DNA from: Acinetobacter albensis
GTDB lineage: Bacteria; Pseudomonadota; Gammaproteobacteria; Pseudomonadales; Moraxellaceae
Reading direction: 5' to 3'
DNA: 64,000 bases
Assembly (NCBI RefSeq): GCF_900095025.1
Contig: NZ_FMBK01000007.1
Coordinates: forward strand, 124,001 to 188,000
In this document: piece by piece, positions 8,496 through 16,803 of the stretch
Numbering within the stretch: the stretch's first letter is position 1
Layout of the letters: each line of letters begins with the position of its first letter
Position numbers and translations under genes: made by a program
Notes under the pieces: generated by a model
Databases searched by the model: none
What the model saw: the letters and a program-made list of their open reading frames with translations, nothing else
Told to the model about the DNA's origin: nothing

Positions 8496-9782
8496 ATGAT
8501 GGAAATGACGCGTAAGCATTTACTTTGCCTCACTATTTTAACAGTTTTAAGTCCAGTTTTAACAACCCATGCCTATGCCCAACTGCATTTGGAAATTGCT
8601 AAAGCACCAGAAGCAGCCCCTAAAATTGCGATCATTCCATTCAATAATGATCAAAGTATTTATCCCATTGTTGAAAATGACTTAAATCGTTCGGGTAAAT
8701 TTTCGAGTGCTTCAAAGAACTTACCTGCAACCGCAAGTATGAATACCCCAAATGCAGATGCATGGAAAACTGCGGGTGTACCCTACTTAGTGACAGGTAC
8801 AGTAAAAACTGCCGCAGATGGTAGCTTTGAAGTTCACTATCAACTTTATGATGTGGAAAAACAGCAATATTTGCTCAATGAATTATTAACAGTACCCGCT
8901 TCACGTATTCGTCAAGCTGGACATCTGATCAGTGATGCCATTTACCAAGCATTGACTGGTATTCCAGGTGATTTTAGTGGACGTATTGCTTATGTACTAC
9001 GTAATCCTGCTACTCCTGAGCAGCGTTATACTTTACAAATTGCAGATACAGATGGTGAACAACCGAAAACTATTCTGACTTCACGTGATCCTATTTTGTC
9101 TCCTGCATGGACACCTGATGCGAAAAAAATTGCTTATGTTTCTTTTGAAACAAAACGTCCTGCAATTTATGTTCAAGATCTATCAACAGGTCAACGCGAA
9201 AAATTGGCAAGCTTCCGTGGTCTAAATGGTGCACCAAGTTTTTCGCCTGATGGTAAAATGATGTTATTTACCGCCTCTATACATGGTAATCCTGAAATTT
9301 ATCAAATGAATTTGGAAACACGCCAATTACAACGTATGACCAATGACAGTGCAATCGATACTGAAGCACGCTATGCACCAGATGGAAAATCCTTTATTTT
9401 CACTTCTGATCGCGGTGGCTCAGCACAAATTTATACTTATAATTTTGCCAATGCTTCAAGCAAACGTCTGACTTTCAGAGGTGCATTTAATGCACGAGGT
9501 TCTTTAAGTGCAGATGGTAAAAAAATTGCGTTAGTCCATCGTCCAAGTGGTAGTAATTACAAAGTAGCAATTCAAGATATTAATACAGGTATTACCAATA
9601 TTCTGACACCAACCAGTCTAGATGAATCACCAAGTTTCTCTCCAAATGGACAAATGGTGGTTTATGCAACACGCGAAGCTAATCGTGGCTTACTTTCGAT
9701 TATGTCACTCGATGGCCGTTTCCGTATGAACTTACCAAGTGAACAAGGTGAGGTTCGCGAACCTGCTTGGGCGCCTAAATAA
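8496..9782 (+). CDS. tolB: Tol-Pal system beta-propeller protein TolB
   Basis: A periplasmic protein that binds Pal and TolA and regulates Pal release during envelope constriction. A signal peptide ends near THAYAQ. The N-terminal domain (IAIIPFNND, YLVTGTVK) is followed by a six-bladed propeller whose blades carry the repeated SPAWTPDGKKIAY, APSFSPDGKMMLF and ARYAPDGKSFIF signatures. The length of 428 aa is normal. Two closely spaced start codons exist (8496 and 8499); the first is used here. pal starts 43 bp after the stop. Confidence 0.96.
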   Translation: MMEMTRKHLLCLTILTVLSPVLTTHAYAQLHLEIAKAPEAAPKIAIIPFNNDQSIYPIVENDLNRSGKFSSASKNLPATASMNTPNADAWKTAGVPYLVTGTVKTAADGSFEVHYQLYDVEKQQYLLNELLTVPASRIRQAGHLISDAIYQALTGIPGDFSGRIAYVLRNPATPEQRYTLQIADTDGEQPKTILTSRDPILSPAWTPDAKKIAYVSFETKRPAIYVQDLSTGQREKLASFRGLNGAPSFSPDGKMMLFTASIHGNPEIYQMNLETRQLQRMTNDSAIDTEARYAPDGKSFIFTSDRGGSAQIYTYNFANASSKRLTFRGAFNARGSLSADGKKIALVHRPSGSNYKVAIQDINTGITNILTPTSLDESPSFSPNGQMVVYATREANRGLLSIMSLDGRFRMNLPSEQGEVREPAWAPK

Positions 9783-9825
9783 CAGATTAATTTAAAGTAA
9801 TATTACGATCATCATGGAGATCAAA

Positions 9826-10395
9826 ATGAAATCAATCAAATTCTTGGTACTTCCTGTTCTTGCAACAGCTTTAGTCATGACAGGTTGTGCAAGTCGTAAA
9901 CCTGCAACAGACATTCAAGCAGGTCAAAATCCAAATAGTGCAACTACGGTCAGTACTGATGGTTTAAGTGAAGATGCAGCGTTAAATGCACAAAACTTAG
10001 CGGGCGCTTCTGCAAAAGGTGTAACTGCCGCCAATAAAGCATTTTTAGCAAAACGTGTGGTGCATTTTGATTACGACAGCAGTGATCTTTCTAATGAAGA
10101 TTATCAAACCTTGCAAGCCCATGCACAATTCCTGATGGCAAATGCAAACTCTAAGGTCGCTTTAACTGGTCATACAGATGAGCGCGGCACGCGTGAATAC
10201 AACATGGCTTTGGGTGAACGTCGTGCCAAAGCTGTGGAAAGTTTCTTAATTACCAATGGTGTTGCAGCAACACAATTAGAAGCTGTGAGCTATGGTAAAG
10301 AAATGCCGATTAATGCAGGTCATGATGAGAATGCATGGAAAGAAAATCGTCGTGTAGAAATTAACTACGAAGCAGTGCCCCCTTTATTAAAATAA
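9826..10395 (+). CDS. pal: Peptidoglycan-associated lipoprotein Pal
   Basis: An outer-membrane lipoprotein that grips peptidoglycan through an OmpA-like domain and is mobilised by TolA/TolB. I chose the ATG at 9826 over an in-frame ATG at 9814, because GGAG lies six bases before 9826 and the protein then begins with a basic lipoprotein signal. The lipobox VMTGC places the lipidated cysteine at residue 21. VHFDYDSSDL is near residues 79-88. The peptidoglycan-binding signature GHTDERGTREYN is at 115-126, and RRVEINY is near the C-terminus. Length is 189 aa. A strong terminator follows. Confidence 0.96.
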   Translation: MKSIKFLVLPVLATALVMTGCASRKPATDIQAGQNPNSATTVSTDGLSEDAALNAQNLAGASAKGVTAANKAFLAKRVVHFDYDSSDLSNEDYQTLQAHAQFLMANANSKVALTGHTDERGTREYNMALGERRAKAVESFLITNGVAATQLEAVSYGKEMPINAGHDENAWKENRRVEINYEAVPPLLK

Positions 10396-10405
10396 TTTAA
10401 GCATC

Positions 10406-10434
10406 AAAAAGCGCTCATTATGAGCGCTTTTTTT
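10406..10434 (+). terminator. Rho-independent terminator after pal
   Basis: AAAAAGCGCTCA - TTA - TGAGCGCTTTTTTT: a near-perfect GC-rich stem with a 3-nt loop and A/T tails on both sides, so it can serve pal and also the converging gene at 10444. Confidence 0.9.
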
Positions 10435-10443
10435 CGTTTATAT

Positions 10444-10632
10444 TTACTCAGATTGTTCTGTTTCTTCTGAAGATGACTGCATAGATTCTATCAGGTCATG
10501 TTTATTGAATTTTTTGTATTCAGGTTTAGCCTCATAATCTTTCCATGCTTCTTTTACATTTTCAGTAGAAATCTCATCTAAGCTCATCGCTTCATTTGGC
10601 GTTGGCGTCGCATCGAACCTTTGCGTTGTCAT
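10444..10632 (-). CDS. Small acidic protein of unknown function
   Basis: A 62-residue soluble protein rich in Glu, Ser and Lys (ENVKEAWKDYEAKPEYKKF, ending SSSEETEQSE), with no signal peptide or membrane segment. I do not recognise a family. The start is supported by AGGAGCACAAGG directly before the ATG. It is transcribed towards pal and shares the pal terminator. It lies divergent from fbp, with about 190 bp between them. Confidence 0.7.
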   Translation of the reverse strand: MTTQRFDATPTPNEAMSLDEISTENVKEAWKDYEAKPEYKKFNKHDLIESMQSSSEETEQSE

Positions 10633-10820
10633 CCTTGTGCTCCTATCACGCTCTGCAATATTCTCTCTTCATATCAACATAGCACCTTCCACAGAACTTA
10701 CAAGCGTAAAATCGCGACAAATAATCGAGTTTAATTGTTCTTTTGCTGCATTCTCATCTAAAATGACTTCCCATATTGTTTTGATAATTTTTTATCAGTT
10801 TTTATTGGAGTTTTCCCATC

Positions 10821-11795
10821 ATGTCGCACCTCACCCTTTCCCAATTTTTAGAACAAAAAACAGGGAATTTGACACCTGAACTTGCACAAGTGATTGAAAC
10901 AATTGTAAATACCTGCAAAACAATTGATCAATTGTTGCAACAAGGTGCTTTAGCTGGGGTATTAGGTAGCGCAGAAAATGAAAATGTACAAGGTGAAACT
11001 CAAAAGAAACTCGATGTCATCTCAAATGATTATTTAATTGATGCGTTAAAAATTCATCCTCAAGTCGGTGGTTTGGCATCAGAAGAATTAGACGAATTCA
11101 CGCCTGCACAAGAAAATGGTAAATATCTGGTTTTGTTCGATCCACTTGATGGTTCAAGCAACATCGATATTAATATGTGTGTAGGCACAATTTTTTCTAT
11201 TCTTTCAGCAAAAAATGCAGTGACTCAAGCTGAAGACTTTATGCAAGCAGGAACCGAACAAGTTGCTGCTGGTTATGTATTATATGGTCCTTCAACAATG
11301 ATGGCACTGACTGTCGGTGCGGGCACTCTATTTTTTACTTTTGATCCAAAAACTCAAGCATTTTTACTCACTTCTGACCAAGTTCAAGTGGCAGCTGATA
11401 CACAGGAATATGCCATTAATGCATCAAATCAACGTCATTGGGAAGCACCTGTAAAACGCTATATTGGCGAACTTCAAGATGGTAAAACATCAGTACGTGC
11501 TAAAGATTTTAATATGCGCTGGGTGGCGTGTATGGTCGGTGATATCCATCGTATTCTTTGTCGTAGTGGTATTTTCTTATATCCGTATGACACCAAAGAT
11601 CCACAAAAAGCGGGTCGTCTACGCCTAATGTACGAAGCAAACCCAATGAGTATGCTCATCGAACAAGCCGGTGGAGCATCTACGACAGGCCGTGTTCGTA
11701 TTCTTGATATTCAACCTACCGAAATGCATCAACGTGTGCCTGTTATTATCGGTTCAAAAAATGAAGTCGAATTAGTCAGTCACTATCACCATTAA
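10821..11795 (+). CDS. fbp: Class 1 fructose-1,6-bisphosphatase
   Basis: Hydrolyses fructose 1,6-bisphosphate to fructose 6-phosphate, the gluconeogenic step. Acinetobacters rely on gluconeogenesis because they lack a complete upper glycolysis (established knowledge). The metal-binding signature DPLDGSSN is at residues 108-115, preceded by the EE pair near 89-90. The substrate-phosphate segment YIGELQDGK and C-terminal [20 protein letters not shown] are present. The length of 324 aa is normal. GGAG precedes the ATG at a suitable distance. The rRNA methyltransferase gene follows closely and may be co-transcribed. Confidence 0.97.
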   Translation: MSHLTLSQFLEQKTGNLTPELAQVIETIVNTCKTIDQLLQQGALAGVLGSAENENVQGETQKKLDVISNDYLIDALKIHPQVGGLASEELDEFTPAQENGKYLVLFDPLDGSSNIDINMCVGTIFSILSAKNAVTQAEDFMQAGTEQVAAGYVLYGPSTMMALTVGAGTLFFTFDPKTQAFLLTSDQVQVAADTQEYAINASNQRHWEAPVKRYIGELQDGKTSVRAKDFNMRWVACMVGDIHRILCRSGIFLYPYDTKDPQKAGRLRLMYEANPMSMLIEQAGGASTTGRVRILDIQPTEMHQRVPVIIGSKNEVELVSHYHH

Positions 11796-11846
11796 TTTAA
11801 ACAATGGAAGTTTGTGTTTTTCACTGACTTCCATGGATATTTTCAT

Positions 11847-12623
11847 ATGCCAGCTTTTTTTCTTGAATCTAAAGATAATCCTAAGATTAAACACCTACGG
11901 GGTTTAATTGAACAAAGTTCATTTCGAAAAAAGAATCGTCAAACAGTATTAGAAGGCACACATTTAAGCCTTGCTTGGTTAGAACAAAACCGTAGCATTC
12001 ATTCCATTTTTACTACTGAAGTTGCTTATAGCCATCCTGATTTAGAAAAAATTGTATCGATGTATGAGGGTAATGTATTTGTACTCAGTGAATCTTTATA
12101 TAATGATATCAGCACACTCGGAACTTCTTTAGCGTGTCTTGCGATTGTTGATTTACCCAGTTCAAATCAAGCCTTAAATTTTAAAGAAGACACTCTTATT
12201 CTGGATAATATTCAAGACCCAGGCAATGTCGGAACACTAATACGTTCTGCTGCCGCAGCAGGTATTGAACAAGTGGTCTGTACTAAAGGTTCAGCTTCTA
12301 TTTGGTCACCTCGCGTGCTTCGGGCAGGTATGGGTGCTCATTTTTCATTGCAAACTTATGAAAATATTGCGCTTGAAGATTTGTTAGAAAAATTCACGAT
12401 TCCTGTATATGTGACAAGTTCACATCAATCTGAAAGTGTTTATTCTAAAAACTTAAGAAAACAATGTGTCTGGATCTTGGGTAACGAAGGCCAAGGTGCA
12501 TCTAATTATGCATTAAAACATGCAGAAGCTGTCTCAATCCCGCAACCGGGCGGACAAGAATCCTTAAATGTGGCTATTGCAGGTTCGATCTGTTTCTTTG
12601 AAATGGTACGTCAGCGCTTATAA
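11847..12623 (+). CDS. TrmH/SpoU-family RNA 2'-O-methyltransferase
   Basis: An SPOUT-class SAM-dependent methyltransferase that methylates a ribose in rRNA or tRNA; the RlmB type is the best guess. The N-terminal substrate-binding domain (KDNPKIKHLRGL, VLEGTHL) is followed by the three trefoil-knot motifs: ILDNIQDPGNVGTLIRSA, ILGNEGQGAS and IPQPGGQESLNVAIAG. I prefer ATG 11847 (protein starting MPAFFLESKDNPKIK, about 258 aa), because homologues begin near this point. An in-frame GTG at 11814 with GGAAG upstream remains possible. It follows fbp closely. Confidence 0.88.
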   Translation: MPAFFLESKDNPKIKHLRGLIEQSSFRKKNRQTVLEGTHLSLAWLEQNRSIHSIFTTEVAYSHPDLEKIVSMYEGNVFVLSESLYNDISTLGTSLACLAIVDLPSSNQALNFKEDTLILDNIQDPGNVGTLIRSAAAAGIEQVVCTKGSASIWSPRVLRAGMGAHFSLQTYENIALEDLLEKFTIPVYVTSSHQSESVYSKNLRKQCVWILGNEGQGASNYALKHAEAVSIPQPGGQESLNVAIAGSICFFEMVRQRL

Positions 12624-12713
12624 TCCATTTCTTTCGTTACTTTATTTTAAACAGCCGTTGTGAAGGTTTAAAATAGATTACACTAGAAAAATAATAAATT
12701 TTGTGTCAACCAA

Positions 12714-12759
12714 ACCATTATTTCCAACGTTATATGTGCATGAATGTGGAAATAATGGT
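12714..12759. repeat. 13-bp perfect inverted repeat at the sigma-factor translation start
   Basis: ACCATTATTTCCA (12714-12726) and TGGAAATAATGGT (12747-12759) are perfect inverted arms with a 20-nt loop. The right arm ends beside the purine-rich GGGT that precedes ATG 12769. It could be a protein-binding palindrome or an mRNA hairpin limiting ribosome access. Confidence 0.7.
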
Positions 12760-12768
12760 GGGTATCCA

Positions 12769-13404
12769 ATGACAGGATTTTCCATCTCTATGGATTTAGC
12801 ACCCAAACAGTCTGAATCGGAAAACTTGAGTATTCTAAAGAGTACGGCAGAACAACGCTTAAAAGTTTTTATGCAAGATGTGACTGGACGGGCCTTAGTC
12901 ATGATGGAAAGTGCAACACAAGGTCAACATGGTATAGCGATGGATTTAGTGCAAGAAGCATTTATTTCCCTACATAAATCATATGCAGAAAAATCAACTA
13001 CCGAATGGTACCCCCTGTTTTACACCATTTTAAACCACAAACTACAAGATTGGCGTAGAAAGGAAGCACGTCGCGCTCAACCTTTCTCTTTTTTTAAAAA
13101 GATTAATCTTGATGACGATGACATTGAACTCAACGAGATTGTTGATGAAAATACTCTGAATCCATTCGATTTTCTTGATCAAGCAGTCACTGCCGAAGAA
13201 ATACAAGATGCGATTGGTCAACTTCCTGTACGGCAACAACAAGCTTTTATGCTCCGAGCTTGGGAAGGTTTTGATACCCATACGACTGCAGAAATTATGC
13301 AATGTAGTGAAGGTAGTGTAAAAACACATTATCACCGTGCTATTCAAGGTCTTAGAACTTCTTTAGCACATTTAAACCCATATGGTGGAGGGTCATCCGA
13401 ATGA
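12769..13404 (+). CDS. ECF-type RNA polymerase sigma factor
   Basis: A sigma-70 family protein of the group IV (ECF) layout. Region 2 covers about DLVQEAFISLHKSY to ILNHKLQDWRRKEARR. An acidic linker follows (DDDDIELNEIVDE). Region 4 is QLPVRQQQAFMLRAWEGFDTHTTAEIM with the helix-turn-helix CSEGSVKTHYHRAI. I use ATG 12769 (211 aa). A GTG at 12703 would add 22 residues encoded across a perfect inverted repeat, so it is less likely. The stop overlaps the next gene (ATGA). The usual arrangement is a sigma factor followed by its membrane-bound antagonist; the target promoters are unknown. Confidence 0.9.
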   Translation: MTGFSISMDLAPKQSESENLSILKSTAEQRLKVFMQDVTGRALVMMESATQGQHGIAMDLVQEAFISLHKSYAEKSTTEWYPLFYTILNHKLQDWRRKEARRAQPFSFFKKINLDDDDIELNEIVDENTLNPFDFLDQAVTAEEIQDAIGQLPVRQQQAFMLRAWEGFDTHTTAEIMQCSEGSVKTHYHRAIQGLRTSLAHLNPYGGGSSE

Positions 13405-13721
13405 AACAAGATGATTTCTTAAAAAAACTTACATCCAAACTTGATGGACTTGCACAGCATCACCAAAATAAACCTGTGGTGATGACGCAGGTGATTGAAA
13501 AAATTCAAAACAGAGAGACATCTCGCTATGGTCTTTGGAAAATGTCAGGTTTTGCACTTGCTGCGGCCATTACAGGATTTATGATATTTCCAAATGCAAT
13601 GGATATTGCAGATAAGCCACAAAATCAAGTTATTATCACTCCGAAACTTTCACCACAGATGGTTGAAGATTTGGAAATGTTAATGGTTCTAGGTGAGGAT
13701 AATGCTTCACATGGCAGCTAA
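13401..13721 (+). CDS. Small single-pass membrane protein, candidate anti-sigma factor
   Basis: A 106-residue protein with a soluble charged N-terminus (about 1-46), one membrane helix (about 48-65, WKMSGFALAAAITGFMIFP), and a short periplasmic tail. It overlaps the ECF sigma gene by four bases and the next gene by about 20 bp, so translation of all three is coupled. Anti-sigma factors of this size and topology commonly follow ECF sigma genes; that role is inferred from position. No zinc-binding anti-sigma motif (HxxxCxxC) is visible. Confidence 0.75.
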   Translation: MKQDDFLKKLTSKLDGLAQHHQNKPVVMTQVIEKIQNRETSRYGLWKMSGFALAAAITGFMIFPNAMDIADKPQNQVIITPKLSPQMVEDLEMLMVLGEDNASHGS

Positions 13722-14115
13722 AAGATTAGTCTTTGCTTTTTGTGCACTCGGATTTTTGCAAACTAGTTTCGCGGGTTTTGAGCGTTTTTGGATTTTTTCT
13801 AAAGATGCGAATACACAAGTTGCTGAAACATGGGAAACTCTTTCTGAGGCTGAACAACGTGCACTCATTCAACGTTATCAATCCTTAAAAGAGCTCCCTA
13901 AAGCCCAAGGCACTGCTTTACATCAGCGTATGGATTGGTTTACTCAACTCCCTGAACAAGAAAAACAGAAAATGCGCGAGACTTGGCAACAAATGAGTAG
14001 TCAGGAGCGTAAAGATTTGGGTTTACGTATGCAAGAAGCCAGCCCCGAAGAGAGACCCGCTATTCGGGCTGAATATATGGACAAATATTTAGCACCAAAA
14101 TCTTTAAGTCATTAA
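13702..14115 (+). CDS. DUF3106-type periplasmic protein
   Basis: An exported protein of about 137 residues. A signal peptide (KRLVFAFCALGFLQTSFAG) is followed by a charged helical domain with repeated W-x-x-L/M and EQEKQKMRETWQQMSSQERK segments characteristic of DUF3106 proteins; function unknown. I use ATG 13702, with AGG eight bases upstream; ATG 13711 is an alternative. It is the third gene of the sigma-factor operon. By analogy with other heat-stable helical periplasmic proteins it could be a stress sensor or effector for the sigma/anti-sigma pair; that is inference. Confidence 0.78.
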   Translation: MLHMAAKRLVFAFCALGFLQTSFAGFERFWIFSKDANTQVAETWETLSEAEQRALIQRYQSLKELPKAQGTALHQRMDWFTQLPEQEKQKMRETWQQMSSQERKDLGLRMQEASPEERPAIRAEYMDKYLAPKSLSH

Positions 14116-14320
14116 TTTTAAAAAGATATGACCCACAGTTTCTAATTCTAGAAATTATTCCCCAAACAAAATTTATACTTTAAATATAGTAAAAATGACA
14201 TTTTAATAATTTTCGTTTTCATCTAAAGCAAGCAGAATTTTTTGATGGATTTGAAAATATACTAGATTAGCATTCTCAAATCTTACTCCGCTCATTCTAT
14301 TTTATAAAAATCATTCATAA

Positions 14321-14347
14321 AAAATGCCTCACAAGTGAGGCATTTTA
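14321..14347. terminator. Bidirectional terminator between the sigma operon and the CSLREA gene
   Basis: AAAATGCCTCAC (14321-14332), loop AA, GTGAGGCATTTT (14335-14346): a perfect 12-bp stem with A/T flanks on both strands, between converging genes. Confidence 0.85.
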
Positions 14348-14357
14348 ATTATTGAGT

Positions 14358-16790
14358 TTATACGTATTTTCTACGACTTCTATACAGACCAAGCCCGATT
14401 AGCCCCAAAATACTCCATAGGCCGACACTACCGCCGCCACCTGAAGCAGTTGAATTGGTATTTTTTACCGTATTGATTAAATCAATAGTGGCTTCATTCG
14501 AAATTAAGCCTTCTGCATCAAAAATAGTATATTTAATTTCATAATCAAACTGACTAAAGCTATTTTTAACTTCGAATCGCAGCTGTCCACCATAGCATGT
14601 ATCTTTAATATTATTACCCGGACATGGTCCACTGCGGTCTGCTGTAACTGTTAAACCAGGAGGCATAGGCCCCAATTTTATAGGTAACTCAACTCCATCC
14701 GCATTTTTATAAAATTTGCCAATATAGGGTACATTTAAATGTGTCGTGACACCATCACCATCATCGCTATCATTGGTTAATGGATTGACACTGATGACCG
14801 TATTTGAGCTTGGAGTAATAGAATAAGTATCATTTTTTGCAATTGGAGCCGTGTTTGAAAAACTTACCCCTAATATTCCAGAAGAAGTGGATGAATCTCC
14901 AACTTTATTAGAAGTAAGGGTATAAGAGCAATATCCTGAACCTTCCAATAAATCTGCCTTACCATCTAAACGATAAATGATGATACGTTTTAAATCAGCT
15001 TTCCATTCGCATTTTAAATTAGGATCTTCCTTACCAACAAACTCAAATGCACCATTCTTTTCAATAAATGCACCTACCCCATATACACGAGTCGAAACAT
15101 TATAATTACTGGTATTTAACGCTCTTAATTGAGTGGGACCATTCATGTCAGTAGAAACAAGTTCTTCTGTTGGCAAAGCTAGCGCAAATGGATCAACATA
15201 GATAGGACGATACTGAGCATACTGCTTCGTATATTTTAGCAAGTCTTCAAATGCTTTTAAGTCTTCTTTATCTTTTTCAATATAATCTTGATTGTTTTCA
15301 GGATTAGCCAGATATTCCTTTAACACATCAATATTTTTTTGATAATTCTCTATTAATGTAGCATAAGACTGATTCTTCAAATCGCTTACATCAGTTGCAG
15401 TTAACCGCATTAATTCAATTGAACCGATATCACATGTATTTTTCAGTGTTGGATTTAACATCAACGTTTCTTCAGTTACACGTGTTACACCTCGCTGATC
15501 AATTTCGCTACATCCTTTTACATCGCCAATATTAACTAAATCTGTATCATTCTGATTATCTTTAGGATAATACATTGGCAAAAATAAATTATATTTTGAA
15601 GCTGTCTGTAAAGGGGATAAAACTGTCGCGAGACTTATGCCACTTAAATCTTTATTTTTATTTGAATTATCAGAATTACTGGTCGCCTTTTCTGGTAAAT
15701 CACATTGCCCCACTCCCGCATTAAGTTGAAGTGCATTTTGTGAAGCCACCAGTGGCAACTCAACATCTTTTACATTGCCATTATTTAAGGCATAGCGACA
15801 AGACTTTCCTTGGTTATAGGCCAGAATATTAAAACTTAAACCAATTATACCGTTATTGTCATAATAAAAAGTACTAAAAGCATTATTCTCTACGATGGTA
15901 TTACTGAATGCAGTAAAAACATAAGCTGAACTTAATTTATGATTTATTCCATTCACTGCGTAAATAATATGACCATTTGTACTATTTGCTACATTTTGCG
16001 CAATAGTATTTGCACTTAAGCTTACTTTTGGATTACCACAAATATCAATTGTACTTAAGCTGGTAGGTGATCCATTTTTGACAATACTACTATTAATAAT
16101 ACTTAAGGTCGGTTGCGTATTGAGTAAGTTTGCTTCACAGTCCATCGCAATGACACTACCCCGCTTAGCATCATTCCCTTCAATAAGCGTATAACGAATA
16201 TCAATTTTCTTTTCCGTGTTTTGTGCAACGAAATAAATTGCACCACCTTCTTGGTCCGATTTAGAATTTAAGATTGCACTATGACTTAAATTTAAAGGCC
16301 CCCCAAGCAGTAATGCTCCACCTCCACCAGTCGATTTCCCATTTTCCAATGAAATATATTCAAGACCAAGTACTGACTGACTATCTAAAGTATTGAAAAT
16401 TCTTGAATTACCTTGTGCACTGATTTTAGTTTTCAATTTCACAGTCGCAGGATATTCATTGGTCAATACATCTTTACTTGAATAATCAACGGGTAGTTTT
16501 CCAGAAATAGTAATCTGAGAAGCAGGTCTCAATTCACTTTTAAGAATATATTCGCCTTCTTCAAGTTGAATTCTATCACCTTGTCCCAGACTCGTATTAC
16601 CTGCTCCACAACCACCGTAAGCTTTATTCATCTGAGCTGTTTTAATGGCTTCTCTTAATGAGCATTTATTTAAATTTTCACCATCTTCATCATCAAAAGT
16701 ATTAACGTAAAGCGTTTTATCCTCTGCAGCCATTAATGACATAGCAGACAATACCATGACGCACAGCAATCCCTTTTTATAATTTTTCAT
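14358..16790 (-). CDS. CSLREA-domain surface protein with GlyGly-CTERM tail (rhombotarget-like)
   Basis: An exported 810-residue protein. The signal peptide ends near SLMAAED. The CSLREA motif is at residues 43-48. A region rich in Asn/Ser and beta-strands with parallel beta-helix character follows (LSIINSSIVKNG, SANTIAQNVAN), then a Cys-containing middle part and a cadherin/VCBS-like segment (APIAKNDTYSITPSS, PLTNDSDDGDGV). The tail is SGGGGSVGLW-hydrophobic-RSRRKYV (about 783-810), a GlyGly-CTERM sorting signal cleaved by rhombosortases. Acinetobacter proteins of this kind have been called rhombotarget A; I cannot tell which of the two copies here corresponds. The downstream neighbour is a paralogue of similar design. 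Confidence 0.85.
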   Translation of the reverse strand: MKNYKKGLLCVMVLSAMSLMAAEDKTLYVNTFDDEDGENLNKCSLREAIKTAQMNKAYGGCGAGNTSLGQGDRIQLEEGEYILKSELRPASQITISGKLPVDYSSKDVLTNEYPATVKLKTKISAQGNSRIFNTLDSQSVLGLEYISLENGKSTGGGGALLLGGPLNLSHSAILNSKSDQEGGAIYFVAQNTEKKIDIRYTLIEGNDAKRGSVIAMDCEANLLNTQPTLSIINSSIVKNGSPTSLSTIDICGNPKVSLSANTIAQNVANSTNGHIIYAVNGINHKLSSAYVFTAFSNTIVENNAFSTFYYDNNGIIGLSFNILAYNQGKSCRYALNNGNVKDVELPLVASQNALQLNAGVGQCDLPEKATSNSDNSNKNKDLSGISLATVLSPLQTASKYNLFLPMYYPKDNQNDTDLVNIGDVKGCSEIDQRGVTRVTEETLMLNPTLKNTCDIGSIELMRLTATDVSDLKNQSYATLIENYQKNIDVLKEYLANPENNQDYIEKDKEDLKAFEDLLKYTKQYAQYRPIYVDPFALALPTEELVSTDMNGPTQLRALNTSNYNVSTRVYGVGAFIEKNGAFEFVGKEDPNLKCEWKADLKRIIIYRLDGKADLLEGSGYCSYTLTSNKVGDSSTSSGILGVSFSNTAPIAKNDTYSITPSSNTVISVNPLTNDSDDGDGVTTHLNVPYIGKFYKNADGVELPIKLGPMPPGLTVTADRSGPCPGNNIKDTCYGGQLRFEVKNSFSQFDYEIKYTIFDAEGLISNEATIDLINTVKNTNSTASGGGGSVGLWSILGLIGLGLYRSRRKYV

Positions 16791-16803
16791 CGACTATCCC
16801 TAA

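Noticed and set aside
10637..10879. Plus-strand frame of 80 codons before fbp
   Set aside because: It overlaps the start of fbp and the divergent promoter region; unsupported start.
12703..12768. N-terminal extension of the sigma factor from a GTG
   Set aside because: The added residues are encoded by the inverted repeat and its loop; ATG 12769 has the better upstream purines and matches where the conserved sigma sequence begins.
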